Assembly: GCF_003576645.1 (NCBI RefSeq)
Contig: NC_044927.1
Coordinates: 15,185,590 to 15,249,589, forward strand
Length of the DNA: 64,000 nt
Direction: 5' to 3'
From: Ipomoea triloba
Lineage: Eukaryota; Streptophyta; Magnoliopsida; Solanales; Convolvulaceae
Below are positions 48,546 through 59,129 of the stretch, piece by piece. The position numbers and the translations under genes are program-made. The notes beneath the pieces were generated by a model. That model ran no database searches and was not told the origin of the DNA. It saw only the letters and a list, made by a program, of their open reading frames with translations. Position 1 is the first letter of the stretch. Every line of letters begins with the position of its first letter.

Positions 48546-49229
48546 ATGCACACCAATATGACAGCATCATTTTTTTTCCAGTCCACGAGTCAGTTCTCAC
48601 AAAAAGACAACCATGGACCACATATGTCTCCATTTTAGTTTACAAACACCAGACACTGTCATGCTTTTCCTAAAAAACAAACAATAAAACTACACCCAAC
48701 TATAAAAGAACTCAGAAAATCATACCTCAACTTCTGTAGTTGAAAATGCGAAGTGAAAGCTTGCGAACTCTTCAAACAACGAACCAACAACTGAAAGCTT
48801 GCGAACTCTTCAAACAACGAACCAACGAACCACCAGAAATTGATGATTTGTGGGTTTCGTTCGAATTGGGGATTTTATTTCAGACAAAGGGATTTCGAAT
48901 TGGGATTCCTTTCTGATTTGGGGGTTTGTTCGAATTGGGGATGTTGTTTCAGAGTAAGGGATTTCGAATTGGGATTCCTATCTGATTTTGCTTTGTCGTC
49001 GTTTTGAATGGGGATTTATACGCTGGAAGGAAAATAAGAGAATACAACTATCAGACTGCCATGTTGGCAGCCACATCAGCGGACAACCGGAAACTAAGTG
49101 TGGGAACCGGCTAGCTAGTGAATCCGGGTGGATTTGCGCAGTTTAGTAGCCTAATTGAACGTTTTTTTGGTCGAGTGGCCTAATTGCACTATCCTGTTAC
49201 GTTCAGTGGCCAATTTGGCCCTTATTCCT

Positions 49230-51163
49230 AATAAAAATAAAAATAATAATAATAATAATAGTAATAACAACAACAACAAAAACAACAATAATAATAATAA
49301 TGGAGAATTTTTTTACTATTTACTTACAATTTCATCCTCAGGACGATGAGCATATACTTTTTGCCAAGCGTTCCAATAGCGTTTTTTGGTTCGTTTTTCT
49401 TAATGACATGAACTTTAGAACTCCAGCCCACAGTTTGTGTGTCAATATCAATTAACTTTACTGCATTTGCCATGACTAATATCTTTGTGCAATTAGAAAT
49501 ATGTTCATAAAGGATGTTATAGAATAATATAATGAAAACCACAACATAAATTCAAAAACCTTTGATTATAGAGGAATATAATGAGAACCACAACATTATA
49601 TACAAGGATACAAGTATAGATGAACAAATTATACAATAGATATATTTACATAATGATATTGAAGTTATACTAATTAATGAGTATAGCATCATTGATTTAA
49701 AAAAAATTGTAATCATTATGAGTACAAATACAAATAATAGAATCAGCATGATAAGATTTTGACAATCATACCTATAGAATGTCACGTAGATGTCGTGTTG
49801 CAGAATATGTTAGGTTTAGTTTTAGGTGAATACAAGGGGAGAGGCTTATATACTGTTGTTTTGGGTAGAATAATGGTTTAGTTAGGAATCTATACAAAAT
49901 TGTATTATAATATAGAATCCCATTAAAACTTCAGTATTCTAATTTTAAGTTAGGAATCTATATAGAATTATATTATAGAATTCTATTAAGACTTCAATAT
50001 TCTAATTTTAAGTTAGGAAAATTAACACATGAGATGTTGTGATTATTAAGAAATAAATTGCCAATCTTCAAAAAAAAGAAAGAAATAAATTGCCAATTTG
50101 TTTGAAAACCGCAATAAAGAAACAAATTACCTAAAGAATTTGACTCTAAACTTCCGTTATATTTGACGGAAAGAATTTGGTAAAATTATAAAGGATTAGG
50201 ATATATCAGGAATTTAACTAGAAGTTGTACAATATGAAGAACACAAAGTACAATATGTTATAGCATACTATTACACCAACATTTTTTTAGTTCCAGTTAG
50301 GGTCTAACATTATTGGCTCTTATAATAATTTTATGTATATATGTAGATGTAGATATTATATTATATTATTATCATTTGTTATAGTAAACACTTTTTTTAT
50401 ACTCAAATTCGACCAACCAATTTTCTCAGATCTTTAATTCTTCATACAAATAACGTCTATAAATATATAAAATGTTGAAGGTCCTACAGTCCTATTCTAC
50501 ACTTATAATAAGAGCCAATAATGTTAGACCCCTAACTGGAACTAAAAAAATGTCGGTGTAATAGTCTGCTATAACATATTGTACTTTGTGTTCTTCTTAT
50601 TGTGCAACCTCCAATTAAATTCCTAATATATCCTAATCATTTATAATTTTACCAAATTCTTTCTGTTAAATATAACGGAAGTTTAACATTAAATTCTTTA
50701 GGCAATTTGTTTCTTTATTGCAGTTTTCAAACAAATTGGCAATATTCTATAATACAATTCTGTATAGATTCCTAACTTAAAATTAGAATATTGAAGTCTT
50801 AATAGGGTTTTATAATACAATTTTGTATAGATTCCTAACTAAATCATTATTCTACCCAAAATAACAGTATATAAACCCCTCCCCTTCTTACTGGTATTCA
50901 CCCAAAACTAAATCTAACATATTCTGCAACGCACCATCTACTTGACATTGTATAGGTATGATTGTCAAAATATTATCATGCTAATTCTATTATTTGTATT
51001 TGTACTCGTAATGATTACAGTTTTAAAAAAAAAAAAATCAATGATGGTATACTGATTAATTATTATAACTTCAATATCGTTATGTAAATATATCTATTGT
51101 ATAATCTGTTCATTTATACTTGTATCCTTGTATGTAATGTTGTGGTTCTCATATAGTTATGTA

Positions 51164-51227
<64 letters not shown>

Positions 51228-51380
51228 ATAATCTGTTCATCTATACTTGTATCATTGCATGTAATGTTGTGGTTCTCATTATATTATTTCATAACATCCT
51301 TTATGAACATATTTCTCAAAGTATATGCTCATCGTCCTTGAGGATGAAACTGTAAGTAAATAGTAAAAAATTTCTCCTTA
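49230..51380. repeat. Long imperfect inverted repeat formed by two Helitrons
   Basis: The DNA from about 49310 to 50347 is the inverted counterpart of about 50496 to 51355, including the RPA first exon, the TAGGAATCTATA/TATAGATTCCTA blocks and the 5' ends. The ~150-bp spacer (50354-50495) separates the two 5' ends. A (TA)n tract at 51167-51225 is present only in the right arm. Confidence 0.85.
49348..49473 (-). pseudogene. RPA1-like first exon (left Helitron)
   Basis: MANAVKLIDIDTQTVGWSSK and VHVIKKNEP, then LGKKYMLIVL, match the first OB-fold strand region of plant RPA1-like proteins. A one-base loss shifts LEDE to LRMK just before a GTAAGT donor. In the right-hand copy the same spot reads VLEDET then GTAAGT, confirming the exon end. 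Confidence 0.7.
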
Positions 51381-51925
51381 TTATTATTATTTTATTTTTA
51401 TCATTATTAATATTATTATTATTATTATTATGAAGATGCTCTCGTTTACCACCAACATCATTGTAAATGCTATATCTAAATGCAAGGAACTCGGGTTCAA
51501 TCAATAGTGTTTGATAATGACATTGGAATGTATGTTATCACTTTACAAACCAACAAATGGTACATCATCTCAAATGTCATTATCAAACCTGTCCGGATGA
51601 ACTATAAAGTACTTGATCACAAATACAATTACACATGAATTTTAAATGGTCGGACCGGTGTCCAAACAAGTGACAATGATGACACGTCATTTGCTCCCAT
51701 GTAAGTAGTTTATTTGTTTCTACTTACTTTAGTTGTAATTTAGTTATTTATAATTTCTTTATGTTTTATTAAAAATATATAAGCATCAAGACTATTTCTT
51801 TGATTTTTATTAATTTAGCATTTTTTTCTCTCATTATTATATGACTACTTTAACCAATTAAGGAGTACTAATTTAAAAATACGCATTGGGCATTGGTTTA
51901 ATCGCGCAACACGCGTTTGAACTAG
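50496..51925 (+). mobile_element. Helitron with RPA-like exons (right copy)
   Basis: 5' end TCTACACTTATAATAAGAG at 50496. 3' end hairpin CGCGCAACACGCG then CTAG (51922-51925) and T. It contains the RPA-like exon 1 end (about 51310-51350) and exon 2 (51490-51700) but no Rep/helicase. At 1,430 bp it is non-autonomous. It is inverted relative to the 43737-50347 Helitron, 5' ends facing. Confidence 0.75.
51310..51703 (+). pseudogene. RPA1-like exons 1 (end) and 2 (right Helitron)
   Basis: Exon 1 ends KYMLIVLEDET at a GTAAGT donor. Exon 2 (about 51490-51703) reads VQSIVFDNDIGMYVITLQTN, then KWYIISNVIIKPV, VLDHKYNYT, and ends SFAPM at GTAAGT. The 'Y-x-I-S-N-x-x-I-K-P-V' segment is the conserved OB-fold stretch of plant RPA1 and Helitron RPA-like proteins. 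A TGA (51636-51638) replaces a Trp-type codon after KYNYT, so the copy is dead. In Helitrons such proteins are thought to assist with single-stranded intermediates. Confidence 0.75.
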
Positions 51926-52134
51926 TAGTTATAATAAGTTCTGTCAACACAATCAAAACGCTGCAATTACTTTAGTGATTTTAAGTGAAAAGTATATCAT
52001 ACTTCTTAAACAAATTAATAGGGGTAGAATTTGGCATATTCCAAATATAAATAGATGGATTTTAGTGAGTTAGATTCAATTATTAAAATTTCAGGGGTGC
52101 CTTTGCAAATTTTAAAACTTTGATATGATTAAAA
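51926..52134. other. Short non-coding spacer
   Basis: AT-rich DNA between the Helitron 3' end and the MULE MITE; nothing recognised. Confidence 0.5.
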
Positions 52135-52994
52135 GAGTTAATATCACAAATAATCCTCTGACTATTGAGCTAGTACTCATTTTAGTCCTCGACTTTCAAT
52201 TCGACCACAAATAGTCCTCTGACTTTCGTTTTTAACCACAATAGTTCTATGTTAAAATTTCTGTTAAATATGTGTTAAATCTAGGGGTAAAATCATCGAA
52301 TTGATTAATATTATTACGAGTACTTTTTTTGAGAATTATATGATAACATAATTAGTTTCAAACATTAATAAACATTAAGTTAATAAATATAAAAACAAAA
52401 TGGACGTGACAAATCAGAAAAATGAATAAATTAAATAAAAATTCATGATTAATGTTCGTAATTTGTACTTGATTAATTATATTAATTAATTCAAAGGTGG
52501 CAACCTTTAGTTGTGTCCCAAACAAAATGTTTGATCGATTAATGAACAGTGAAAACTATTAATCGTCCATGTATGAACAACCATGAAAATTATGGGAGCA
52601 AGGATTTTGAAAAAAAATTTCTTCAATTTTAATTTGTTGGTTAAATTAAAAACAGATAGCTCTAATATTAAATCTTTATTTTGTACGCATAATTACGAGA
52701 ATAAGGTGTATTTTCTTTTCTATTTAGGAGTATTTATATTTGTTAATTGTTTCAATTATGCTTGTTGGTGATAAATTCTAAACATTTTTATTTTAACACC
52801 ATTATATATCAATTTGAGGATAATACCCTTAAATTTAACACCTACTTAACAGAATTAATAAAGGACTATTTGTGAGAGGACCATTTGTGGTCAAATTGAA
52901 AGTCGAGAACTAAAAGGAGTACTAGCCCAATAGTTAGAGGTCCATTTGTGGTATTAACTATTTTTTTTTTTGAAAACATTTATGGTATTAACTC
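52135..52994. mobile_element. MULE-type MITE with perfect 9-bp TSD and doubled right end
   Basis: Begins GAGTTAATATCAC and ends ATGGTATTAACTC, with TGATTAAAA on both sides (52126-52134, 52995-53003). The right TIR tip occurs twice (GTGGTATTAACT at about 52948-52959 and again at the true end). It is closely related to 33861-34711, about 860 bp, non-coding. Confidence 0.93.
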
Positions 52995-53003
52995 TGATTA
53001 AAA

Positions 53004-53156
53004 CTTTAATATGTTTGATTCATGGAATAGGTCGTGAATGAAATATCATTCCTAAGAGGCTGAGAATAGATCTATTCCATTGTTTGTCTGCCTTTTATTT
53101 CTATAAATTACATTATATTTATTGAACTATATACATAAATTTATTAATAATAACAA

Positions 53157-53208
<52 letters not shown>

Positions 53209-53762
53209 TACGCATACATACACACACATATCCTTATTTATATCTTCTTTATTGCTGTTGTTGTTATTCTCTCACACACATATTTATAAAATATCCCGTA
53301 TGAAGGATATTTATGTTATTTGAATATTTATTTCGTTTTTATTTGTTAAACCAACCAAACGTCGTAATATAACTCATTAAATTTATTCTTTAAGTGAACC
53401 AAATAATAAAATATAATTTATATTATATTCATTATTTATTTTATTCTCTATGAAATAACATTTTTATTCTTTTAAAATTTATTCCGTGAATCAAAGATAG
53501 TAAAAGTTTTTCCTTGTTTTATGGGATGTACTAGGTTAAATGACAACTCACTCACGACGCATAAATCATAATCGCTAAATCGTCCCCATCCAAAGCTTCC
53601 AGCGTTGAACTGATTAAATTAGCAGAAGACATTTATTAATAGTGTAATTACTATAGTAATTTCATCTAAAGATTTTCTGTTTTGGGAAATAAAAGCATTG
53701 AGTAATTTAGGGTTAAAGGTAGGGTGTTTGTTTTAATTGTGGAAGCAAATCAGGAATCATTA
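53004..53762. other. Upstream region of the Alba gene
   Basis: A long (TTA)n microsatellite lies at about 53157-53209, then CA-rich and AT-rich DNA. No other gene. The promoter and 5' leader of the Alba gene should lie in the last few hundred bases; no clear TATA box could be singled out. Confidence 0.5.
53157..53209. repeat. (TTA)n microsatellite
   Basis: About 17 TTA units upstream of the Alba gene. Confidence 0.95.
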
Positions 53763-56577
53763 ATGGAGGAGATAACGGAGGGAGTCACCAATATCAACAT
53801 TAGCGCCGGTGATCTTCAGAAGAAGAATCGCATTCAGGTCTCCAGCACCAAAAAACCATTGTTCTTCTATGTCAATCTTGCCAAGGTAATATAATCTCTC
53901 CTCCCATTCAGCTCTCATGCACATATATGTATATATTGTCGTATAAATTCGAAGAATTCGAAGAGTGTTTGTTGCTTTTGTTAATCTGGATCTAAATTTG
54001 AAAGAGTAACATAGTGTGTCGGAATGTGCATTAATGTTGATGTGGATGGATGGATGGATATGTTTGTATTTTGAGTGTAATTGGTGTTTGGGATTTGTGT
54101 GTTTTTTATTTATTTATGCAGAGATATATGCAGCAGTACAGTGAGGTGGAGCTTTCTGCTCTTGGAATGGGTATGGCTTCACTTGCCCCTCTCTCTCTCC
54201 CTCTCTCCCTCGAGTTTTTCAGGCTTTTATGCCAAATTGCCAATGGAGCTTTTACTTTCTCAATACTCTATCTATTTATGCAATAATGATTATATCTCGA
54301 GGATTGTTGAATTTTATATAGTGTTAAGTATATTAATAAGAATAAATATACAGTAGTTGGATGACTTGTTGATTTTTGTGTGACAAATTTAGGGAATGTC
54401 AATTAGTAATATATTGAATGTGTTAATGTTATGGACTGATTCAGTTTTTGGATATTTTTTCAATTAACAATCTTACTAATAATCATTGTTGTAAAAATAG
54501 GCCTAGGCGTGCCCCTAGGCTGAGGCGAAAAGGGGTGTAGGCGGCAGCCTTGGTGGCTGTCTAGGCGGTCGAGTCGGCCAACTCGGCTCCGAACTCGGCC
54601 GAGTCGGCTGGAACTCTTTTTTCTTAATTGGTTTTTTTCCGCTCAAAACTACGTCGTTTTGAGCGGATTTATATATATATAATATATTAGGCGGGCGGCA
54701 CCTAGGCGCTCGGCTAGTGCCTAGTGCCTTCTGTAACATTGCTAATAATACTTTTTTTTTTTGAACGCCATTGCTAATAATACAGTTGGCTATGATTTTA
54801 TTTTGGCCATATACGAAACATATGTTTTGTTAATTCTGTGTTTGGCATGATTGTTAATAATTCATTTGGGGAGAAGGGCCAAATAAGCCCTCAAAGGCTC
54901 AAACTATTGGGGTAGTTCAGTTGGACCATTTAACTTAAAAAAGCTTCAATATATGCGAACTTAGAAACAAAATAGTGTAATTAGCATTTTTATAGGTTAA
55001 AATCAAGTTGCCCTTCACATCTGCTTACATGACACCTTACATCAAAACGTTAACCAATTTCACTAAGAAATTTCTGGTGACTTTCAACTTTTTAGCAACT
55101 CTTCTTTAATCTTTTGGTGAGTTAGAGGACAAGGAGATTCCATAGTTTGGAGAATGAGGACCGAAGGTCCATGTACATTGCTGTGGAGTGTGGAGGATGA
55201 GGATGAAGGCCCTCGATCCTTGGCTATTGAGGTTCATGCTCATCCTCCCATGGCTATGTAGGATGAGGTTCGTCCTTGTCTTCCCATGGCTATGTAGGAT
55301 GAAGTTCGTCCTTGTGGCTATGTAGGATGAGGTTCGTCCATGTCTTCCCATGGCTGTGGAGGACAAGGACGATTCCCATCCTACATGGCTGAAGATAGCT
55401 GAGAATGAAAAAAAATATATATTGTTTTTTATTATTGCCTAATTTTTTTAAATATTCTTTAAGAAACATGTCAGCGAAAGAAAAAATTTTAAGGCTGCAA
55501 TTGAACTTTCCACCATATTTTGAGGGCTTATATGTCCCCTTTCCCTTTCATTTGTATTGGCAAAAGGTTGCGTGTATTCCAAATATATAAATATTCCAAG
55601 CTATCCTTTGCCCTTTTATTGCATCATTTTGATGATTTTCCTTCCCTTTTTCTTTGTAGCTATTGCAACAGTAGTCTCAGTGGCTGAAATCCTGAAGAAC
55701 AATGGATTAGCTGTTGAAAAGAGTAAGAATTTCAGTATTTGTAAAAGAGAATCTATATCCCAAACTGGAAAAAAAAAAAAGATTTTCTGATTCATTCTTC
55801 CAGCAGTTTTCCACACTGTCCAACATTTGCCTGCTAAGCTAAATTTAGCAGAAAGAATCCTTTATCCATGGTCAGATTTATTGTTCCTACTGTGCTAACC
55901 CCCCCAAAAAAAACATTTATGTTGCAGAGATTATGACATCAACTGTTGATGTCAAGGATGATTCAAGAGGAAGGCCAATTTCTAAAGCCAAAGTAAGTTC
56001 TATTTTATGATTTTATTTTGGCCCTGTTTGGTAAAAAGTAAAATAGTTAGCTTATCAGCCAATTTTGGCTTATTTGATCACTATTAGCTGTTTGACTTGA
56101 TTAAAAAATCAATATAAGTGTTTGCTTAATTAGCTTTTTGTAACTCTAAAATGTTAAAATTCAAAAAGCTGCTCAAAACAACTTTTTCAATTAGCTTTTT
56201 GAGAAAGAAATTATACCAAAATAGCTATCAACTAATAGCTAATTTACCAAACACCTTTTTACAATCAACTATTGTTATCGATTAGTCATACCCTCTAACC
56301 GCTAACAACCATTTACCAAACAAGGACATATAGGAACTATAGATTTCCATATGGTAGCCCATGGTGTTAGGGTTTCGGCATAGCAGGACTTTTTATTTCG
56401 TTATTTTGTGTATGTCCGTTGACATACCCTTCAATCTGATGCAAAGACTCCCCGTTGACATGTCTGATCTTTCTTGTATAGATTGAGATAGTGCTTGGGA
56501 AGAGTGAAAAATTTGACGAGATAATGGCAGCGGCGGCTTCTGAAAAGGACCGTGGTGATGGAGAAGTGCAAAGTTAA
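53763..56577 (+). CDS. Alba-domain nucleic-acid-binding protein, five exons
   Basis: Exons 53763-53885, 54122-54170, 55660-55722, 55928-55992 and 56482-56577 join in frame through GT-AG introns into 131 residues, a normal length for plant short Alba proteins. It starts MEEITEGVTN and carries the Alba domain from about residue 20 to 95: KKPLFFYVNLAKRYMQQY, VELSALGMAIATVVSVAEIL, KNNGLAVEKKIMTSTVDV, then GRPISKAKIEIVL. The tail is Ala/Glu-rich (SEKFDEIMAAAASE). It resembles Arabidopsis At1g29250/At2g34160 (ALBA1/ALBA2), small proteins that dimerise and bind DNA, RNA and R-loops in nucleus and cytoplasm. All splice sites and the frame are clean, so it looks functional, the only intact host gene here. 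Intron 2 (1.5 kb) and intron 4 contain transposon debris. The ATG fits the family N-terminus. Confidence 0.95.
54490..54750. mobile_element. hAT-like MITE in Alba intron 2
   Basis: Flanked by TTGTTGTAAAAATAGGCCTAG at the left and CTAGTGCCTTCTGTAACATTG at the right, with CCTAGGCG words and GAGTCGGCC repeats inside, a pattern of plant 'GCCTAGGCG' repeats. Ends are approximate. Confidence 0.5.
54866..55060. mobile_element. MULE-TIR-like fragment in Alba intron 2
   Basis: GGGCCAAATAAGCCC, then CTCAAACTATTGG and TTCAGTTGGACC, resembles one arm of the 'GGGCCAAATTGGCC' MULE end at 44322. No second arm was found. Confidence 0.4.
55160..55385. repeat. Tandem repeats in Alba intron 2
   Basis: Degenerate ~45-bp units with CATGGCTATGTAGGATGAGG and TTCGTCCTTGTC. 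Confidence 0.75.
56024..56332. mobile_element. MITE in Alba intron 4
   Basis: Arms GGCCCTGTTTGGTAAA and TTTACCAAACAAGGACAT, with AGCTTATCAGCC and AATAGCTAATTT words inside. About 305 bp, non-coding, inside an intron without disturbing splice sites. Confidence 0.6.
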
Positions 56578-57119
56578 TTCTACCATCACAATCATCGCCT
56601 TTTTTTTTTTGCTTTATTTATCTTTGATTAGGAGTTGAGGTTTTGGAGTTGGTGGTTTTGCCAACATATGAGAACATCTAGAATCCTAAGTTGGCTTGTT
56701 TTAAGCAACAGAGGTTACTGTGTTGAACAAGCAGTTTTGTTACTTTGACAAATTTGTAATGTTTCTTGTATGGCAGCCAAGTGCATCATTATTGCAGTTT
56801 CAGAATTAAGGGAATGAATCATTTTGTTTGGTAGTATATAGGAATTTTAGTAAAAACAAATAAATAAATAAATGATAAAAATAAAAATAAATAAATATAT
56901 AATAAAGACCTTTTTATTAAAATTTCATATTTAATGCATGCATAATGACCTTTTTATTTTTTTTTTTCATTTTTTTCTTTTCTTCTGATTCCATAGGAGT
57001 AAAAAGGTAATGGATTTTGTAGTTATTAAAAGATTTGATTCCAATAATACGATAACAAAAATAGACAACAAAAATGGTAAAAGACATTAAAACTCATAGT
57101 AAGGTGCAAAAGTTCCTAA
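56578..57119. other. 3' UTR and downstream DNA of the Alba gene
   Basis: T-rich 3' flank. GTAATGTTTCTTGTATGG and AATGAATC words near 56755-56820 fit a plant polyadenylation region. No gene before the LINE at 57120. Confidence 0.5.
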
Positions 57120-58803
57120 CCCAGGGTGGATGACATGGGCAAATATTTAGGCATTCCCTCAATCCATGAGAGGTTGAAGAAAAAATCGTTTGCTAGTCTC
57201 ATCGAAAGGATCCAACACAGGTTAGTAGGATGGAAATCGAAGATCCTCTCGCTAGCTAGAAGACATGTCCTTGCTCAATCAGAAGGTTTATGGATTCAAG
57301 TTTTGAAGGCAAAATACTCTATCACTTCCATAGATTGTGTCTCTTGGAGACCAAAAATGAATATGTCTATTGCTTGGAAAGGGATTTTAAATGTTGTCCC
57401 AATTCTACAAGAAGGTAGTACAAAGTTGGTCAGGAATGGGAGAAACACGATGTTTTGGGGAGACAAGTGGATGGGCCACTGCCTTCTAAGCTAGGCCACT
57501 TCAAGAATCCATCCCCTAGATCGTCACAGGTCAGTTGCATCTTATTGGAACAAAGACAGTGGTTGGAATTGGGATCAACTGCAACACCTCCTCCCAGAGT
57601 CATCCCTTAACGAATTGGCTGCCATTCTAATTAATGAGGATTTGGATTTGGATGACCTCACTGTTTGAAGAAATGGAGCATCTTCTACATTCTCAGTTAG
57701 TGCAGCCTATGACTTGGCTTCTAATTAATCCAATACAACTAAAGCAGCTAAATGGAATGCCATTTGGAAGTTAAAACTTCCTAGCCACGTCAAAACGTTC
57801 TTATGGTTGGCCCGTCATGGACAGATTCTGACTAATAGCATGTGGTCAAAGGGTTTAGCTTTGGTGCAGAATCCTACAGATTATGGTAGAGGATGACAAA
57901 TGCTGGCTCTACCTGGATGTAATTTGGTGCAGAATCCTACCTCTATTCCACTTGAAGTCAAAGGGTTTAGCTTTCAAGGATTGGTTGGATCGGGGAATCA
58001 CTAGTAAAGGTAGTTGCCATAGACCTGAAGATGATAACATCATATTCGCCTTAATGATATGGTGGGTATGGAAATGGAGAAATGAAGTAATCTTTAATAA
58101 CACATTCCAGCCCCTCAATTCCAAGATCTCTTGGATTAAATCATAAATCGAGAAGATATCCATAGCCTTCGAGAAAGGAAGAAGCCAAGTTACATACAAT
58201 TCACTCGTACAACTGGGAAAAGCTCAAGTAGTCCAAACCAGAGAAAGGAATGGTTAAGATCAACTTTGACGGCTCAATCGATCTTTCATCAGGTAACACA
58301 GGTTGTGGAGGAGTAATTAGAGACTTCAATGGTACGTGGAAAGGAGGATTCGTATATAACATTGGATCCTATCCTCCATTGCAAGCAGAGGCATGGGCCT
58401 TGCTTAGAAGCATCTAGTTAGCTACCGCCATGGGATTCAAAAAAGTCAGTCTTGCGAATTAATTGATAAAAAGAATGAAGGCTCAGCTCCCAACGATGTG
58501 GTCTGCAATATCATTAGAGCATGCAAACAGGAAATGCGACAGCTCGAGACTTGGAAGATTACTGCCGTACCTCGTGAGATTAATCCAACTGCTGACTGCC
58601 TGGCCAGTATAGCGAAGAATTTCCCTAAAGGTCTCCACATCCTAAAGGACCTCCCTGACAACCTACTTAGCTTACTAGAGTTTGATAACGCAGGCTACCC
58701 TTCATGGCGTTTAATGTGTAATCCTAGCTAGGTTTCTTGTACTTTGTTCGGGTTTCCCCCTTCCAATGAATATAAAAAAAAAAAAAATAATAATAATAAT
58801 AAT
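57120..58803 (+). pseudogene. L1-type LINE ORF2 3' part with poly-A tail, copy 1
   Basis: RT end (MGKYLGIPSIHERLKKKSFA, GWKSKILSLARRHVL), then an internal deletion joining to GLWIQVLKAKYSI, RNGRNTMFWGDKWM, zf-RVT (WKLKLPSHVKTFLWLARHGQ) and RNase H (VKINFDGSID, GCGGVIRDFNGTWKGGF, PPLQAEAWALL, VPREINPTADCLASIA). Multiple stops. The 3' end is CCAATGAATATAAAAAA with an A-rich then TAA-rich tail (58772-58803), as for a LINE insertion. Confidence 0.85.
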
Positions 58804-59128
58804 AGCTACAAAAATTATCTTGTTCCTGAGAAAAATTTAATTTCTAGTAATTGGAGCAATGACACTGGGGATAAAATAAGGATCAAGCTGCTAGGATTGT
58901 ATTTTAGGCACACTAGAATTCATCATCCTTCTCCATATATTATTAGGAATAATATCATTTACCATTCATATCTTGATTGAATTTTTTGTATCCGTATAAA
59001 TACATCTCATCATTATGGATTGATCAATAATAAGATTATTCTCATTATTGTTCTCATCTAGTATCAATAGACCAAACAATGACTACAAACTCTACCAAGA
59101 TAATAAATTAAAAAAAAAAAAAAAAAAA
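58804..59128. other. LTR-like non-coding DNA after the LINE
   Basis: CCGTATAAATACATCTC (58992) followed by ATCAATAATAAGATTATTCTC resembles the promoter and R region of a copia LTR, but no LTR ends were defined. Confidence 0.35.
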
Positions 59129-59129
59129 N

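Larger units (their letters stand above)
44319..49228. mobile_element. 4.9-kb two-gene MULE with perfect 9-bp TSD
   Basis: Ends GAAATAAGGGCC and GGCCCTTATTCC, flanked by TAATAAAAA on both sides (44310-44318, 49229-49237). Long TIRs of about 200-250 bp (44319-44575, 48985-49228) share CCAACATGGCAGTCTGATAG and TTTGCGCAGTTTAGT-like blocks. It contains two convergent genes: a GRF zinc-finger protein (+, 44712-45266) and a MuDR-type transposase (-, 48249-45774), each starting inside a TIR-proximal region that could act as its promoter. Both have a few disabling changes. It sits inside a Helitron. Confidence 0.95.
43737..50347 (-). mobile_element. Helitron carrying RPA-like exons, split by a MULE
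   Basis: Minus-strand 3' end: hairpin-forming CGCGCAACGCGCG then CTAG at 43737-43740, preceded on the plus strand by A. Minus-strand 5' end at about 50347 or 50353, A|TCTACAT, followed by AAGAGCCAATAATGTTAG as in its neighbour. Between them lie an RPA-like first exon (49348-49473), a MULE (44319-49228) and an RPA-like C-terminal tail (44238-44035). Without the MULE it is about 1.7 kb. No Rep/helicase is present, so it is non-autonomous. Confidence 0.75.
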
